Assembly: GCA_032622095.1 (NCBI GenBank)
Contig: CP136069.1
Coordinates: 204,274,690-204,338,689 of the forward strand
Direction: 5' to 3'
Origin: Siphonodentalium dalli
Lineage: Eukaryota; Mollusca; Scaphopoda; Gadilida; Siphonodentaliidae
Length of the DNA: 64,000 nt
Below are positions 10,201-18,577 of this stretch, piece after piece. A model generated the notes under the pieces. The model worked only from the letters and a program-made list of their open reading frames with translations. It was not told where the DNA came from and made no database searches. Position numbers and translations under genes: made by a program. The first letter of the stretch is position 1, and each line of letters begins with the position of its first letter.

Positions 10201-10701
10201 CAATGAATGTTGTAAGCCCCCTTGATTTGAAAACGCGGTGGGAAGGTCATAGCCCCTATCAGCAGAAAGGGGAGGGGATGGTGGTGTGAACATCTCCCGA
10301 AATCTCGACCTATCTAGTCCATGTGGGGAACCCATTATGGCGTCAACCACTTTATTTATATCAGACACCTCTTCCTCTCTATAATCGTTCTGCTGAACAA
10401 TTGTGTGGTGGGAGGTGTTGAGAGGGTCACGCGTGCTCGGGATATAGTTATCCACGGGAGCCCCTTTTGGCGGTATGTGGAAATCCAACAACAACAATTG
10501 CTCTTTGGGTATTCGCATGTGCGATATACCCATCATGTCGTCTCTGGACACAAATCCCATCAACCGCCTTTTTTCAATGATGCTGGCTGCCAATTTGGGA
10601 CCAACACCCTGTATGCTCTGTAGCTCGGCAAAGGAAGCGATATTCACATTTGTCCGAGTAACCGTCGGTGAGTCCGTATTGGCTGCTGCCATCACCGACA
10701 T
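7255..10701 (-). CDS. gag: Ty3/gypsy Gag with N-terminal helix-hairpin-helix, proline-rich repeats, capsid domain and zinc knuckle
   Basis: 1,148 codons from ATG 10701-10699 (context ACAATGT) to TGA 7257-7255. Seen: residues 18-59 match the ComEA-type helix-hairpin-helix pattern (NVNIAS..EL..I.GVGPKLA..II..R), a DNA-binding fold rarely associated with Gag. Residues ~565-770 are tandem ~17-residue repeats built on APPVPPQNQAF(V/I)APGG. Residues ~800-960 contain a retrotransposon Gag/capsid-like region (YDGISNWLTFRMKF, then LASRFEP and QLKQEADQSLEVL). A basic Ser/Arg-rich linker follows, then a CCHC knuckle C-FF-C-RDYG-H-MIRE-C at ~1102-1117. Known: capsid plus CCHC defines Gag; HhH motifs bind DNA without sequence specificity. 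At over 1,100 residues it is large for Ty3/gypsy Gag, mainly because of the N-terminal Pro/Gln/Asn-rich half. Inference: the HhH may help bind cDNA or chromatin. No internal stop, so recently active or under selection. Confidence 0.93.
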   Translation of the reverse strand: MSVMAAANTDSPTVTRTNVNIASFAELQSIQGVGPKLAASIIEKRRLMGFVSRDDMMGISHMRIPKEQLLLLDFHIPPKGAPVDNYIPSTRDPLNTSHHTIVQQNDYREEEVSDINKVVDAIMGSPHGLDRSRFREMFTPPSPPLSADRGYDLPTAFSNQGGLQHSLESHDVVRPKTKDGIVHVNVGTNPGTTRGEKPVSKTWKPDPEKWELPNWKGTQVPMSTYTCSSTGTGQTSRLVTNPAPLNGTKHETIQTPPVQPTSWAMPTMSVPHGYVPDRTPWGTNTKIWGMPTSDTCMVSGKFSGPLATGQAGFGYSVSGFVPPNAPQTGVLTSFGSSVSKPVINQPGEIHQAQALQIYPAMNMPPPPGYNLPPGADFNQTTLKSATNVLARAQTVSPIPSTGNGQNLPVGKTVNPLTSSPVPMSNSKLVTAPWGGHDTKQQTVWMITNAQGQMVPYIPITGQPNTNPPYTPVVSQQSCQQTPHPTNIQPSSVAMLMGANPPVPPNHYIANAAAPQVQALINPTNMVVSSNPSVVSTQNVPPVTPQMVVTQGGVEQNQFYSWPPPAGGNVQTVPPPNQAFITPGGIAPPVPQQNQAFVAPGWNAPPVPPQNQAFVAPGGNAPPVPPQNQVFIAPGGIAPPVPPQNQAFVAPGGNAPPVPPQNQVFIAPGGIAPPVPPQNQAFIAPGGNAPLVPQQNLGFIAAGGNAPPVNMQNPGFIAPGGNAPPVPPQNPVFMAPQIPPQNQGFLAPGGNAPPIPPPNLGYLGNIPPIPPNNQQLIPQVMGGNMYPNPEPAAAAQDQPNNWFPKLPYNFSYDGISNWLTFRMKFDTLANIQRWDEPTRKSALGWCLTGQAGDYLTLMLHQNPNYESLELLQLLASRFEPSDLPQSVQLQFMQLKQEADQSLEVLSLAQRAFPRHPPQEVNAQAIQRFCQGATDRHAGGHVANARPETLKDAINQVRLYPCTQVAIWGSDRTRRGVRRVKSESEDSDDEGLRHVRAVQSPNRSRTVNRNNRRFNRSPGSNRQTDDNRTQSFGPRWSQDREGRGSRSQSPGGASNNDIHSLKSRMLSMETKIETVFGKLDKLVLSNASKQPVKTMSRSPSPSRPIQCFFCRDYGHMIRECPVKNANNKPNKEAKVNFEKHLKDKGSDPEA
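7282..7288 (-). promoter_or_regulatory. -1 ribosomal frameshift slippery site TTTAAAA between gag and pol
   Basis: The minus strand reads T TTA AAA with TTA and AAA in the gag frame, the canonical X XXY YYZ phase. The pol frame is -1 relative to gag. It becomes open only 12 nt upstream of the heptamer (TAA at 7303-7301), and gag stops 25-27 nt downstream of it, so the heptamer lies in the ~45-nt overlap. I did not identify a downstream pseudoknot by eye. Confidence 0.75.
8390..9000 (-). repeat. 51-bp coding minisatellite in gag (about 12 units)
   Basis: Near-identical 51-bp units (17 codons) encode APPVPPQNQAF-type repeats. Alternating unit types (NQAFVAPGGN and NQVFIAPGGI) recur as higher-order pairs, pointing to recent unequal exchange within gag. 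The length is a multiple of three throughout, so the Gag frame is kept. Confidence 0.85.
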
Positions 10702-11061
10702 TGTTTTTCACGTTCGGAAAAAGATGTGGCAAAAGCAATTGCCACCTCCAAAAAAAAAAAAATCCGACGGGCCACGGTGCAAAGAATTTTATGGTGCTAG
10801 ATACAAACACGGTGCGAAGAAATTATGTTGCGGCAAAAAAAAATCAATGGGGAGAAAATATCTAGAAAAGACACAGAAAACAGTGTTACATATAATTGAG
10901 ATGAAAAGAGAAAAGTGGATTGTAAAAATTATCAAAGATAATTACGGATTGAAAAAATGTGAAAAACTATCTGTGAGAAAATAGTGAAATTACCGGCGAG
11001 GAAAAAATATCAAACAGTGCTTCAAAAAGCGCCAAAGGTCCGTGTAAGGTCGACGACGCCA
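10702..11061 (-). other. Retrotransposon 5' leader between candidate PBS and gag
   Basis: A/T-rich, non-coding 5' untranslated region of the element, with an oligo-T tract just upstream of gag on the minus strand. I see no conserved ORF. The candidate primer-binding site lies at its far end. Confidence 0.5.
11044..11061 (-). promoter_or_regulatory. Candidate primer-binding site
   Basis: The minus strand downstream of the proposed LTR end reads TGGCGTCGTCGACC. TGG pairs with the CCA end of a tRNA, and a three-base AAA spacer separates it from the LTR. I cannot name the tRNA from sequence alone; the acceptor-stem complement has a Ser/Arg-tRNA-like look only. Confidence 0.4.
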
Positions 11062-11096
11062 TTTTGTAATGAATGTGCATATAATATTACAAATAA

Positions 11097-11103
11097 ACTC
11101 ACC
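11097..11103 (-). promoter_or_regulatory. Candidate 5' splice site in the LTR
   Basis: Minus-strand ATCG/GTGAGTTT is a near-consensus donor, about 165 nt downstream of a TATA-predicted start (~11,270). Paired with the acceptor at 3035 it would remove gag-pol and place a short leader in front of ORF3. Confidence 0.4.
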
Positions 11104-11297
11104 GATAGTAAAGTCTGTGCAGGTGTAGATAGTGTATGAATAACAATAATCATCAGCAAAAACATATACGTCTGTTTAATAAGTTGGTTTGGATTGAAGA
11201 GAGCGGGCGATGACGTATTTCCCACAATTCCGTAGTTCCGCTGAACTCCGTGAACATCCGCTCCTCTTCGTGTGTTTCCGGTGAAATCCGGCACCAT

Positions 11298-11307
11298 CTT
11301 TATAGAG
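11298..11307 (-). promoter_or_regulatory. TATA-like element in candidate LTR
   Basis: CTCTATAAAG on the minus strand inside the proposed LTR, in the expected promoter position and orientation for the retrotransposon. Confidence 0.4.
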
Positions 11308-11500
11308 TTACCTTTCTTCAGTTAGCTAACCAAAGTGGCCTCGCATTCCTCTATAGTATCAGGTTAAAATCTCTTCAGCGAGCGGAACAAACGCACGATA
11401 TTTACGCGCTATTTACTTAAAAACCCATAAATACAACATCAGTTATCAGAATTACAGATTTGTTAGTTTAATCCCGGATTGGAAAACATATCACCATTTT

Positions 11501-11702
11501 CAGTGACAGATGGTAAACCACAGACTAGTACCGGTACCCAGCCAGTGAACCACAGACTAGTACCGGTACCCAGCCAGTGACAGATAGTAAACCACAGATT
11601 AGTACCGGTACCCAGCCAGTGACAGAGTGATTAGTACCGGTACCCAGCCAGTGACAGATAGTAAACCACAGACTAGTACCGGTACCCAGCCAGTGACAGA
11701 GT
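11501..11702. repeat. Minisatellite with AGTACCGGTACCCAGCCAGTGA core (~5 copies)
   Basis: Units of about 29-43 bp share a TAGTACCGGTACCCAGCCAG core with a palindromic GTACCGGTAC centre. They lie just outside the candidate LTR in otherwise AT-rich DNA. The flanks at 11,439-11,500 and 11,703-12,204 show nothing else recognisable. Confidence 0.8.
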
Positions 11703-12212
11703 CGCTCTGGTAGAGATTATCCTTGTGTGTACAAAGGCAATCGTTATTTCTAATACATGCACCAAATATTCGTAATAATTCAAACCCGTCTACGCTAGCG
11801 AACACATACGAAAACGAAAGCACGCGCATACGTAATAGATCAGAAATCTGGGAAAACACGCGAAATTAACATAATTTATTTGTATTTGAAAATTTCTGTC
11901 GGTTGAGTTGTTATAAAATTATATGGATTAATAGTGACACAAATTTATGCTAGTTAGTTCAGTTATGATATTTAACATTCCAACAAAATTTTAAGGTATG
12001 TGTTTTTTATTTGTAGTTTTATTTGTGTCATTAGACGTGAACAATGTAAGTTAAAGGGGCATGTCCTTGCCAATCAAATTATCGGGTTCTATGCTTTGCA
12101 AGTGTTCACGTCCTTTGTTGGACGATGAGGGATTAAGACCACATAAATGTCCAAATATTAAAATAGGTCTTAATCCGAATCGTCTAATTTGTTGGACTAA
12201 CACACACCATAC

Positions 12213-13238
12213 TAGGGGTGCCACGATTAATCGTATAATCGATGAACCGTTGATAAAGCTGATAATCGATTACGATTTCCATCGTCGATTAATCTGCGTT
12301 CCTTATTTCGGACGTCGGAAAATGCTGGGTATTATTGAATACCGGATTTGTTTTTCACAGTTTAATCTATAATGGAAGGGTTAACAACCTTTGATCGTGT
12401 ATCAAAGAGATTCCGACAACATGAGTACTACTAACTTATGTTGCAAACAGTCAGCAGTTTATTTGATGATGCGACATGATTACTATTTGGGTCGTTGTAT
12501 ATTTTACAAATTGGCGGCACTGCAGATTTGAACTTATGGCGACGTCATTTTATATTTACTTGAAAGGCGGCACTGCGTCTTTGAAATGTGCCGACTGCCA
12601 CAGTGTTCAATAAACTGAATTCACTCGCCCTTGAATCTGACTGGACAAATGGGGAGTTGATTGACATTCTCTGGAAACCAGGAAACCTACAGCATTTTAA
12701 TCAGCGATGTTCTCTGCAACGTTATTTGCGAGTATACTATGTTTGCATAAGTATACATTGATGTTACTAGTACAGGCTATCGCGTATAATATGGTGAATG
12801 TTGAATGAAAATCGATATTATCAAATACTCGACTTATAGTTTCCGTAACATTAGATTCCCTTTTTAGGAATCGCCGGCCAGCCGTCATGCATTCCTTCTT
12901 TTATATTGTTTGTATGTTTGGCTATTCATAATATAACACTGAAATTAATCGCAACGTTCGTTCTAATGAACTTACAAATATTATAACCATACCATCGCTG
13001 AGAACTGTGCTGGTATTGAATACATTATGCTCATTGGTCATTAACAGTGGTTTATGATGCACTTTATTAAAAATTACACCAGCCAATGCCTCAAACAACC
13101 AGCAACAGTGCAGTTAACCAGCACCGAGCCAATAGGCCATATTACGGAATACTTCCACTAATATTATTTAGTATGATTAATCGATTATAGTCGATTATTG
13201 ACAATCGATTATCAAAATCAATAATCGTGGCACCTCTA
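12213..13238. mobile_element. Non-autonomous hAT-like transposon with 8-bp target duplication
   Basis: Termini are inverted: TAGGGGTGCCACGATTAATC at the left and the complement of TAGAGGTGCCACGATTATTG at the right. A perfect 8-bp direct repeat CACCATAC flanks it (12205-12212 and 13239-13246), as expected for hAT. The 1,026-bp body has subterminal ATCGATTA motifs but no transposase ORF. Confidence 0.8.
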
Positions 13239-13397
13239 CACCATACTTCATATATTACATGAATCTGGTACATTTTTCCTCCACTTAGGCATTTTGTAAC
13301 AGTGTTACAAGTTTTACAATTGTTTAGTTAGAGTATAATCCTTATTATCGGCAGAATTTACACACCCCTTATCATAAGTGAGAACCGCCCTATTTTC

Positions 13398-13748
13398 TGA
13401 GATACCAGAGAGACCACTCATAGACGGGTGTTACAAATGTTACAAATGATTTAAAGTCCCCAGTAGAAAACCGCAGCATATTTTATTCCTACCGTCTCAC
13501 TGTAGTGACATGTTACAATGCGTTACAAGTGTTACAATATGTTCTGAGATACCAGAGAGACCGCTCGTAGATGGGTGTTACAAATGATATAAAGTCCCCA
13601 GTAGAAAACCGCAGCATATTTTATTCCTATCGTCTCAGTGTAACGACATGCTACAATGCGTTACAAGTGTTACAATATTTCCTGAGATACCAGAGAGACC
13701 GCTCATAGACGGGTGTTACAATGTTACAAATGATTTAAAGTCCCCAGG
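13398..13748. repeat. ~140-bp tandem repeat, about 2.4 copies
   Basis: Units beginning CTGAGATACCAGAGAGACC start at 13398, 13544 and 13682. Each carries GTTACAA-type short repeats and a CCCCAGTAGAAAACCGCAGC segment. The DNA from 13,247 to 13,397 contains degenerate GTTACAA repeats only. Confidence 0.75.
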
Positions 13749-13771
13749 ATGTTTTTGTTGTGTGGGAAAAT

Positions 13772-14006
13772 GAGATAAAATGCATAATCGAGGTGACTAA
13801 GGGGTGAACATCACCAACCTCAACTGGGGAAAATCAATCTGATCCTAGGTCTCCAATAGCTGTTGAGGCATATAGGCAGAATGAGGTTCTCAGAGGGTGA
13901 ATTTGTTGACGCTAGCTCACCATGCGGGATAGCGTCACTAAATTCACCATCTAGGGACCTCATTCTGCAAATAACAGACAAATTATTTGCAGGCTTGCGA
14001 GTTGCA
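13772..14006. mobile_element. Family A palindromic element, right half only
   Basis: Shares with the full-length copies the segment around GATAAAATGCATAATCGAGG and the terminal hairpin GAATGAGG...CCTCATTC. It ends in CAGGCTTG. The left half is missing. Confidence 0.7.
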
Positions 14007-14184
14007 GACATTTGTGTGTCCTTACTGTCTTTTCTTTTGACATCTGTGCTCTATTCAAGTTTTTCCTGTTCTAATTTAAGGTATCTGACGTGATGGAGCT
14101 GTCGTTATGTGGAATCTAGCGACTGTCACATTATGGTGCTTGATTCAAGTTTTGCCACATGCCGTGTGCAGACAAATAATAATA

Positions 14185-14340
14185 AAGACAGGTATGCACT
14201 CAAGCCTGGATATAGTGTGTCTGACGGAATGAGGCCGAGGGTGAATTTGGTGATGCTAGCGTTACTAAATTCACCCTCTGGGGACCTAATTTTGCAAATG
14301 TCAGACACACTATATCCAGGCTTGAAGACAGGTATGCACT
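14185..14340. mobile_element. Short family A palindrome (14201-14324) with 16-bp flanking direct repeats
   Basis: A 124-bp near-perfect palindrome begins CAAGCCTGGATATAGTGTGT and ends with its complement. AAGACAGGTATGCACT occurs exactly on both sides (14185-14200 and 14325-14340). This is longer than the 8-9 bp repeats flanking other copies. Confidence 0.75.
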
Positions 14341-14499
14341 CATTACTACTCCCACATCAGAATATAAATCATCGCCAAATTATCGCTAAATCAGCACCAA
14401 ATTATAACTTTTCAGCAGCCAATAATATATAATTTGTCAAATGTTTCAATTTTCAAACCTAGAATCAGCTCTCCAAATTTTTATGTTTTTTATGAAAAT

Positions 14500-14998
14500 T
14501 TAAAGGTACGGGAGGCCTTGGCGGTGGGTATGCTGTGAAAATATTTCCACCGGTCAAAAATCGCCACAAACAGAAAGAATATTAATATGTAGACATATTT
14601 TGTCTGTATACAAATAAGAAATATCGCAGAAACAGTATGTTATTGTCATATGTTTGACCATTGTTATGTAAACAAAAAAATAAAAAGTTACTTTCCTGGT
14701 GTTTGTTTATATTATGATGGTAAACATAAAGAGCGTTCTTTGTTGCTGAATTCCTGATATGGAACTAATAAAGAGCGTTTATATCATTTGTGTGTGATTA
14801 GCCAGTAACACTGCTGTCTTCTGTAACACAATCAGGCTCTTGCTTGGGTAAAATATAGTAGGTCTTTATGATAGCATGCTGTTACGCGATTGTCATGGTA
14901 TATATGAACGAAACTGTATGCGTTTTAATGTTTTTCTGTTTACGGTGATTGGAATAAATATGAATATTTTCGACAACTAAGGCCTCCCATGCCTTTAA
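14500..14998. mobile_element. TTAA-flanked (piggyBac-like) MITE
   Basis: TTAA at both ends. The termini AGGTACGGGAGGCCT and AGGCCTCCCATGCCT are inverted repeats with one mismatch. The 499-bp AT-rich interior has no ORF. Confidence 0.65.
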
Positions 14999-15052
14999 CA
15001 AAACTCTTGAGCGTGTGTACATATTTTAGAGCTAAAACAGTAGCGCATTCCA

Positions 15053-15218
15053 TTAACCCTTTCATGACTGGAGCTTCCTGAAATGTTGCCTAAACCCTGT
15101 GCCATTGCATTCTCTTCTAAATGCAAGGCTCCCCAGGGAGACTCACATATATAAGAGAATGCACTGGCACAGGATCTTTAATGCTGCACCAGCGCAGCTC
15201 CCATCATGGAAGGGATAA
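15053..15218. mobile_element. Short TTAACCCTTTCATGACTGG MITE (family B2)
   Basis: Begins TTAACCCTTTCATGACTGGAG and ends with the degenerate complement CATCATGGAAGGGATAA. The centre is the AATGCA...AAGAGAATGCACTGGC palindrome shared with the larger copies at 31,148 and elsewhere. Confidence 0.6.
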
Positions 15219-15625
15219 TGGTCACAAGCCACACATAATTCCTGAAGTGACCAATAATCAAAGATATCTGAATTCATGAAATTCTGTCAACATTGGTGGT
15301 TGTTGGCTTTTGTTTATTTAAAAAAAAAGACCGTTGAAATTTCAAGATTATTTTCAAGAATGTTTTACTTATATTGAATTAAATATTTATAATTCTTTTT
15401 TATTGCACTCCACTGAAAACGCTGTTAATTAAAAATGGTAATGTCACTAGTGAATTATGTCATTTCTCGTGATTTCATTGATGTCACATCGCTTACTGAT
15501 CTAAACTGAATTTTTGATGGTTAATCTTTCTCCACATCGGGACTTTCGTGCATTAATTCTGGGTAATTTAATCATATTTGGTGAACCAAATTGAAGCAGA
15601 AGTGTAATAAATAGAGTAATTAATT
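15219..15625. other. No recognisable feature
   Basis: AT-rich sequence with no supportable ORF, exon or repeat boundary. An oligo-A run lies near 15,321. Confidence 0.5.
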
Positions 15626-15766
15626 AGTTCCGCGAATTACATTAAATAATTCAAATTCACTCGAGGCACGAAAAGTTTAGTTAAGAAACTCATGCGCTAA
15701 CATGTACTTGTTTCTTACCGACGTCTCTCGACCTCTCGTGAATTATTTAATGTAATTCTCGGAACC
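15626..15766. repeat. Hairpin-forming inverted repeat
   Basis: GAATTACATTAAATAATTCA near the left end is matched by TGAATTATTTAATGTAATTC near the right, enclosing about 70 nt. Probably a small MITE remnant. Confidence 0.6.
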
Positions 15767-15808
15767 ATTTGATTACTCTCTATATCTTTGACACTGCAAA
15801 TGCTCTGT

Positions 15809-16127
15809 GCAAGCCTGGATTTATTGTGTCTGACATTTGCAGAATGAGGTCCCCAGAGGGTGAATTTAGTGACCCTATCCCGCACAGTGGGCTAGCCTCA
15901 CCAAATTCGCCCTCTGGTGACTTCATTGTGCTTGGGCCTCATATTCTGGGAAGTATCTAATAATAAACTGATCCTAAGTCTTCCACAGCAGTTGAGGCCA
16001 CAGCAGAATGAGATTCCAAGAGGATGAATTTGGTGAAACTAGCCCGCCATTCGGGGTAGCATCACTAAACTAACCTCTGTGGACCTCATTATGCAAATGA
16101 CAGACATACTATTTCAATGCTTTACCA
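15809..16127. mobile_element. Family A element, two-hairpin form
   Basis: Two palindromic blocks (GAATGAGGTCCCCAGAGGGT...CATTGTGC, and the partly decayed GAATGAGATTCC...CCTCATTATGC) are joined by a spacer. Outer ends are CAAGCCTGGATTTATTGTG and a mutated complement. No clear target duplication. Confidence 0.65.
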
Positions 16128-16439
16128 TATCCAGCCTCAGTGATTTTCTGATTTGTTTTTTCTTCAGATTTTTCAGAAAGTTCATCTGATTGTGATGGAT
16201 TTAAAAAGCATTCTATAAACACAGAGCAGACCACATGGATATTGACCGGTAACGAGGATTCAGGAATTAATTGCGTCAAAACTTTCTTGACCTTGCATCA
16301 GCCATCAGTCTGCATCAGTATCGTGGAAGACTCGTATAATGGAACATCTGATTCCTGTCCATACAAGCTTATGGTATGGGAATCTGTGGGATACAGATAT
16401 AGTGGCATGGTATGTGTAGCATATATGTATATGGAGGGC

Positions 16440-16735
16440 CAAGCACGGTGAGCTAGCATCACCAAATTCACCCTCTGGGTAGCTCTTTCTGCTTAGGCCT
16501 CAACTACTATGGGAGGTCTAGGATCAGATTGAAGTTCTCCAGTTCAAGTTGGTGATGTTCACCCATTAGTCACCTCGATTTTATCATCTGCAAAATTAGG
16601 GGAAATAGAAACTGAACAGAAGGGAAAATGAGGTTCCCTGAGGGTGAATTTAGTGCACAGCAGGCTAGCATCATTTAATTCACCCTTTGGGGACCTCATT
16701 CTGCAAATGACAGACACACTATTTCAAGGATTGGG
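16440..16735. mobile_element. Family A element, degraded
   Basis: Contains the conserved CTAGGATCAGATTGAAGTTC spacer in reverse orientation and one intact hairpin (16,628-16,702), ending near TTTCAAGGATTGG. Confidence 0.6.
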
Positions 16736-16888
16736 GAGGGCCCGATGAAGCTTCAAAGATATAGATTTGGTGTTGACATCAGCGATATGATTCTGGTTTG
16801 ATACCGATTCATATCACCGATTGTAAATTATCTAATCAGTTTACGTTTGTAACTTGTTCCTTCATGAAGACAGTGGGCATCAATATGT

Positions 16889-17310
16889 TTAAAGGTACTC
16901 AATCCGATCAGACCCTCATAAATTACTATTTCTTTGGCTTCGGGGGTAAAAAATATTTGATTCGAGTCGAGGAACCTACCCATCAACATTCAGAGTGATC
17001 AGATATCAATTTTTGAAGTTTTGTTATTTCTATTGTTTGTGGCCCAGAAACACGCCGTCAAAAGGATGGTCTCGGTCAAAATTGCGTTATTATTACCACT
17101 TGATTTTAGAGTTATCCATCTTCGTCCGTTTGAATAAGTGTTTCTGGGGCAAATATTAGTACACATCTCGAGAAATAACAAACTTCAAAAATCAATATCT
17201 GATCACTGAGCTTTGATGGGTTTGTTCCTCGACTCGAATCAAATATTTTTGACCCCCGAAGCCAAAGAAATAGTTATTTAGGGGTGCTTAATCGGATTGA
17301 GTACCTTTAA
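16889..17310. mobile_element. TTAA-flanked MITE with ~115-bp inverted arms
   Basis: TTAA lies at both ends. Arms begin AGGTACTCAATCCGAT and close with ATCGGATTGAGTACCT, and similarity continues inward for about 115 bp (TTTCTTTGGCTTCGGGGG against CCCCGAAGCCAAAGAAA). This is a 422-bp palindromic element without a transposase. Confidence 0.75.
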
Positions 17311-17359
17311 TTGAGAGGTGAATGGAGATCAATGTCTGTTTATGTGGGGAACTTGAGAC

Positions 17360-17690
17360 AACCATAGGTCGCCTCGCATATATAAGAGAATGCATTGGCT
17401 TAACACATTAAAAATTATAAAATTGTTAAAGAATGTAAGAAAAAATGGTAAAAAAAGATTTTTTTTAGGCCAATGCATTCTCTTATATATGCGAGGCGAC
17501 TTATGGTCGACTCACATATATAAGAGAATGCATTGGCACAGGGCATAACTGTAACTATCACAATGTGGTCAAGGAGCCGGTTCCAATGACATCCATATTT
17601 GTATGGTTCTATTGAGACAGACCGAAGATATTTTAGGCTGTTGAAGCTTTATTTGGCCGGTTTTGGCCGGTTTGTTGGGTAAAGGGTTAA
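17360..17690. mobile_element. Family B1 TTAA MITE, left-truncated
   Basis: The right end TGTTGGGTAAAGGGTTAA and both internal AATGCATTCTCTTATATATG hairpins match the full copies. The left terminus up to the first hairpin is missing. Confidence 0.7.
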
Positions 17691-18568
17691 TGCAGTACAG
17701 GCATATATTATGAGAACAAACAGATTCCCATGATTCTAATACTTGTAACGGTAATGAATTGGTTTGAATTCCGGCCTCATGCGGCAGCATGATATTATCC
17801 ACTATATATGTAGTACTAAATGCCTTCCAATAATGATTATTGTGTCACGTGCAATGGGAAAATCTCAATCACTCTGGCTGGACTGGAGACAATACTGGAA
17901 TCGAAATCGAAATTCGTGATGCAAGCAAATGTTATCGCGTTTAAATTACCCTAATATTACATAGTACATACGTGAGTCTGATAATCCTCAGATATCCTTC
18001 TATTTTCATGAATCGACAAGAAACACATACTTATGAACAAAGGATAAAATACATTCAGGTTATCGCAAATTCGGTCGATGGTGAAAGCTACATGATGATG
18101 TTGTTCGTCATGTTTCGTTGAAATAGACATGATGGCATTTTTTGAAATCGACAAAGCTTCTTCGTATAGTACACATCTCAATCGGATTGCACACACAGTG
18201 TCAATATTATAATGCCGGGTTAATGTCAGTAAAATACTCCCTTCTAGACAACAACCAACAGTCTTGACTTTCGAAAACTTTCAGTTTGACGTTGGTAGTT
18301 TATATTCTGTAATAATTTGATCAAAAGGAATGGCTTTTAAGTTTTTATTTTTATTTAGGTTTTAAGTCTGAGTCGGTGAGTTTGACTTGTGAATCTCTGA
18401 TTTCTCACATGCCTTGATATATGATATGAATGACCTAATTTATACACGACGAACCCTTGTGTATGTATGGAGTGTAATATATCATCACACCATGATGTAA
18501 GGCCTAAGTTAATGTTATTTGATGGGAATACACATCTATGAAGTTTTTTTATAGGATTAAAAAGACAC
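17691..18568. other. No recognisable feature
   Basis: AT-rich sequence. I see no splice-bounded exon or repeat ends that I can support. Confidence 0.45.
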
Positions 18569-18577
18569 AAATATATC

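Larger units (their letters stand above)
11065..11438 (-). repeat. Candidate 5' LTR of the Ty3/gypsy element
   Basis: The minus strand begins TGTTGTATTT (from 11438) and ends CATTACA (at 11065), the TGT...ACA pattern usual for gypsy LTRs, just before the candidate PBS. It contains a TATA-like CTCTATAAAG at 11307-11298 and a GTGAGT donor at 11102-11097. The partner 3' LTR lies left of the window, so the ends and the target duplication cannot be confirmed here. Confidence 0.5.

Noticed and set aside
11022-11297. 91-codon minus-strand ORF starting in the candidate LTR with two hydrophobic stretches
   Set aside because: It crosses the LTR end and the candidate PBS and contains the candidate splice donor; no homology recognised.
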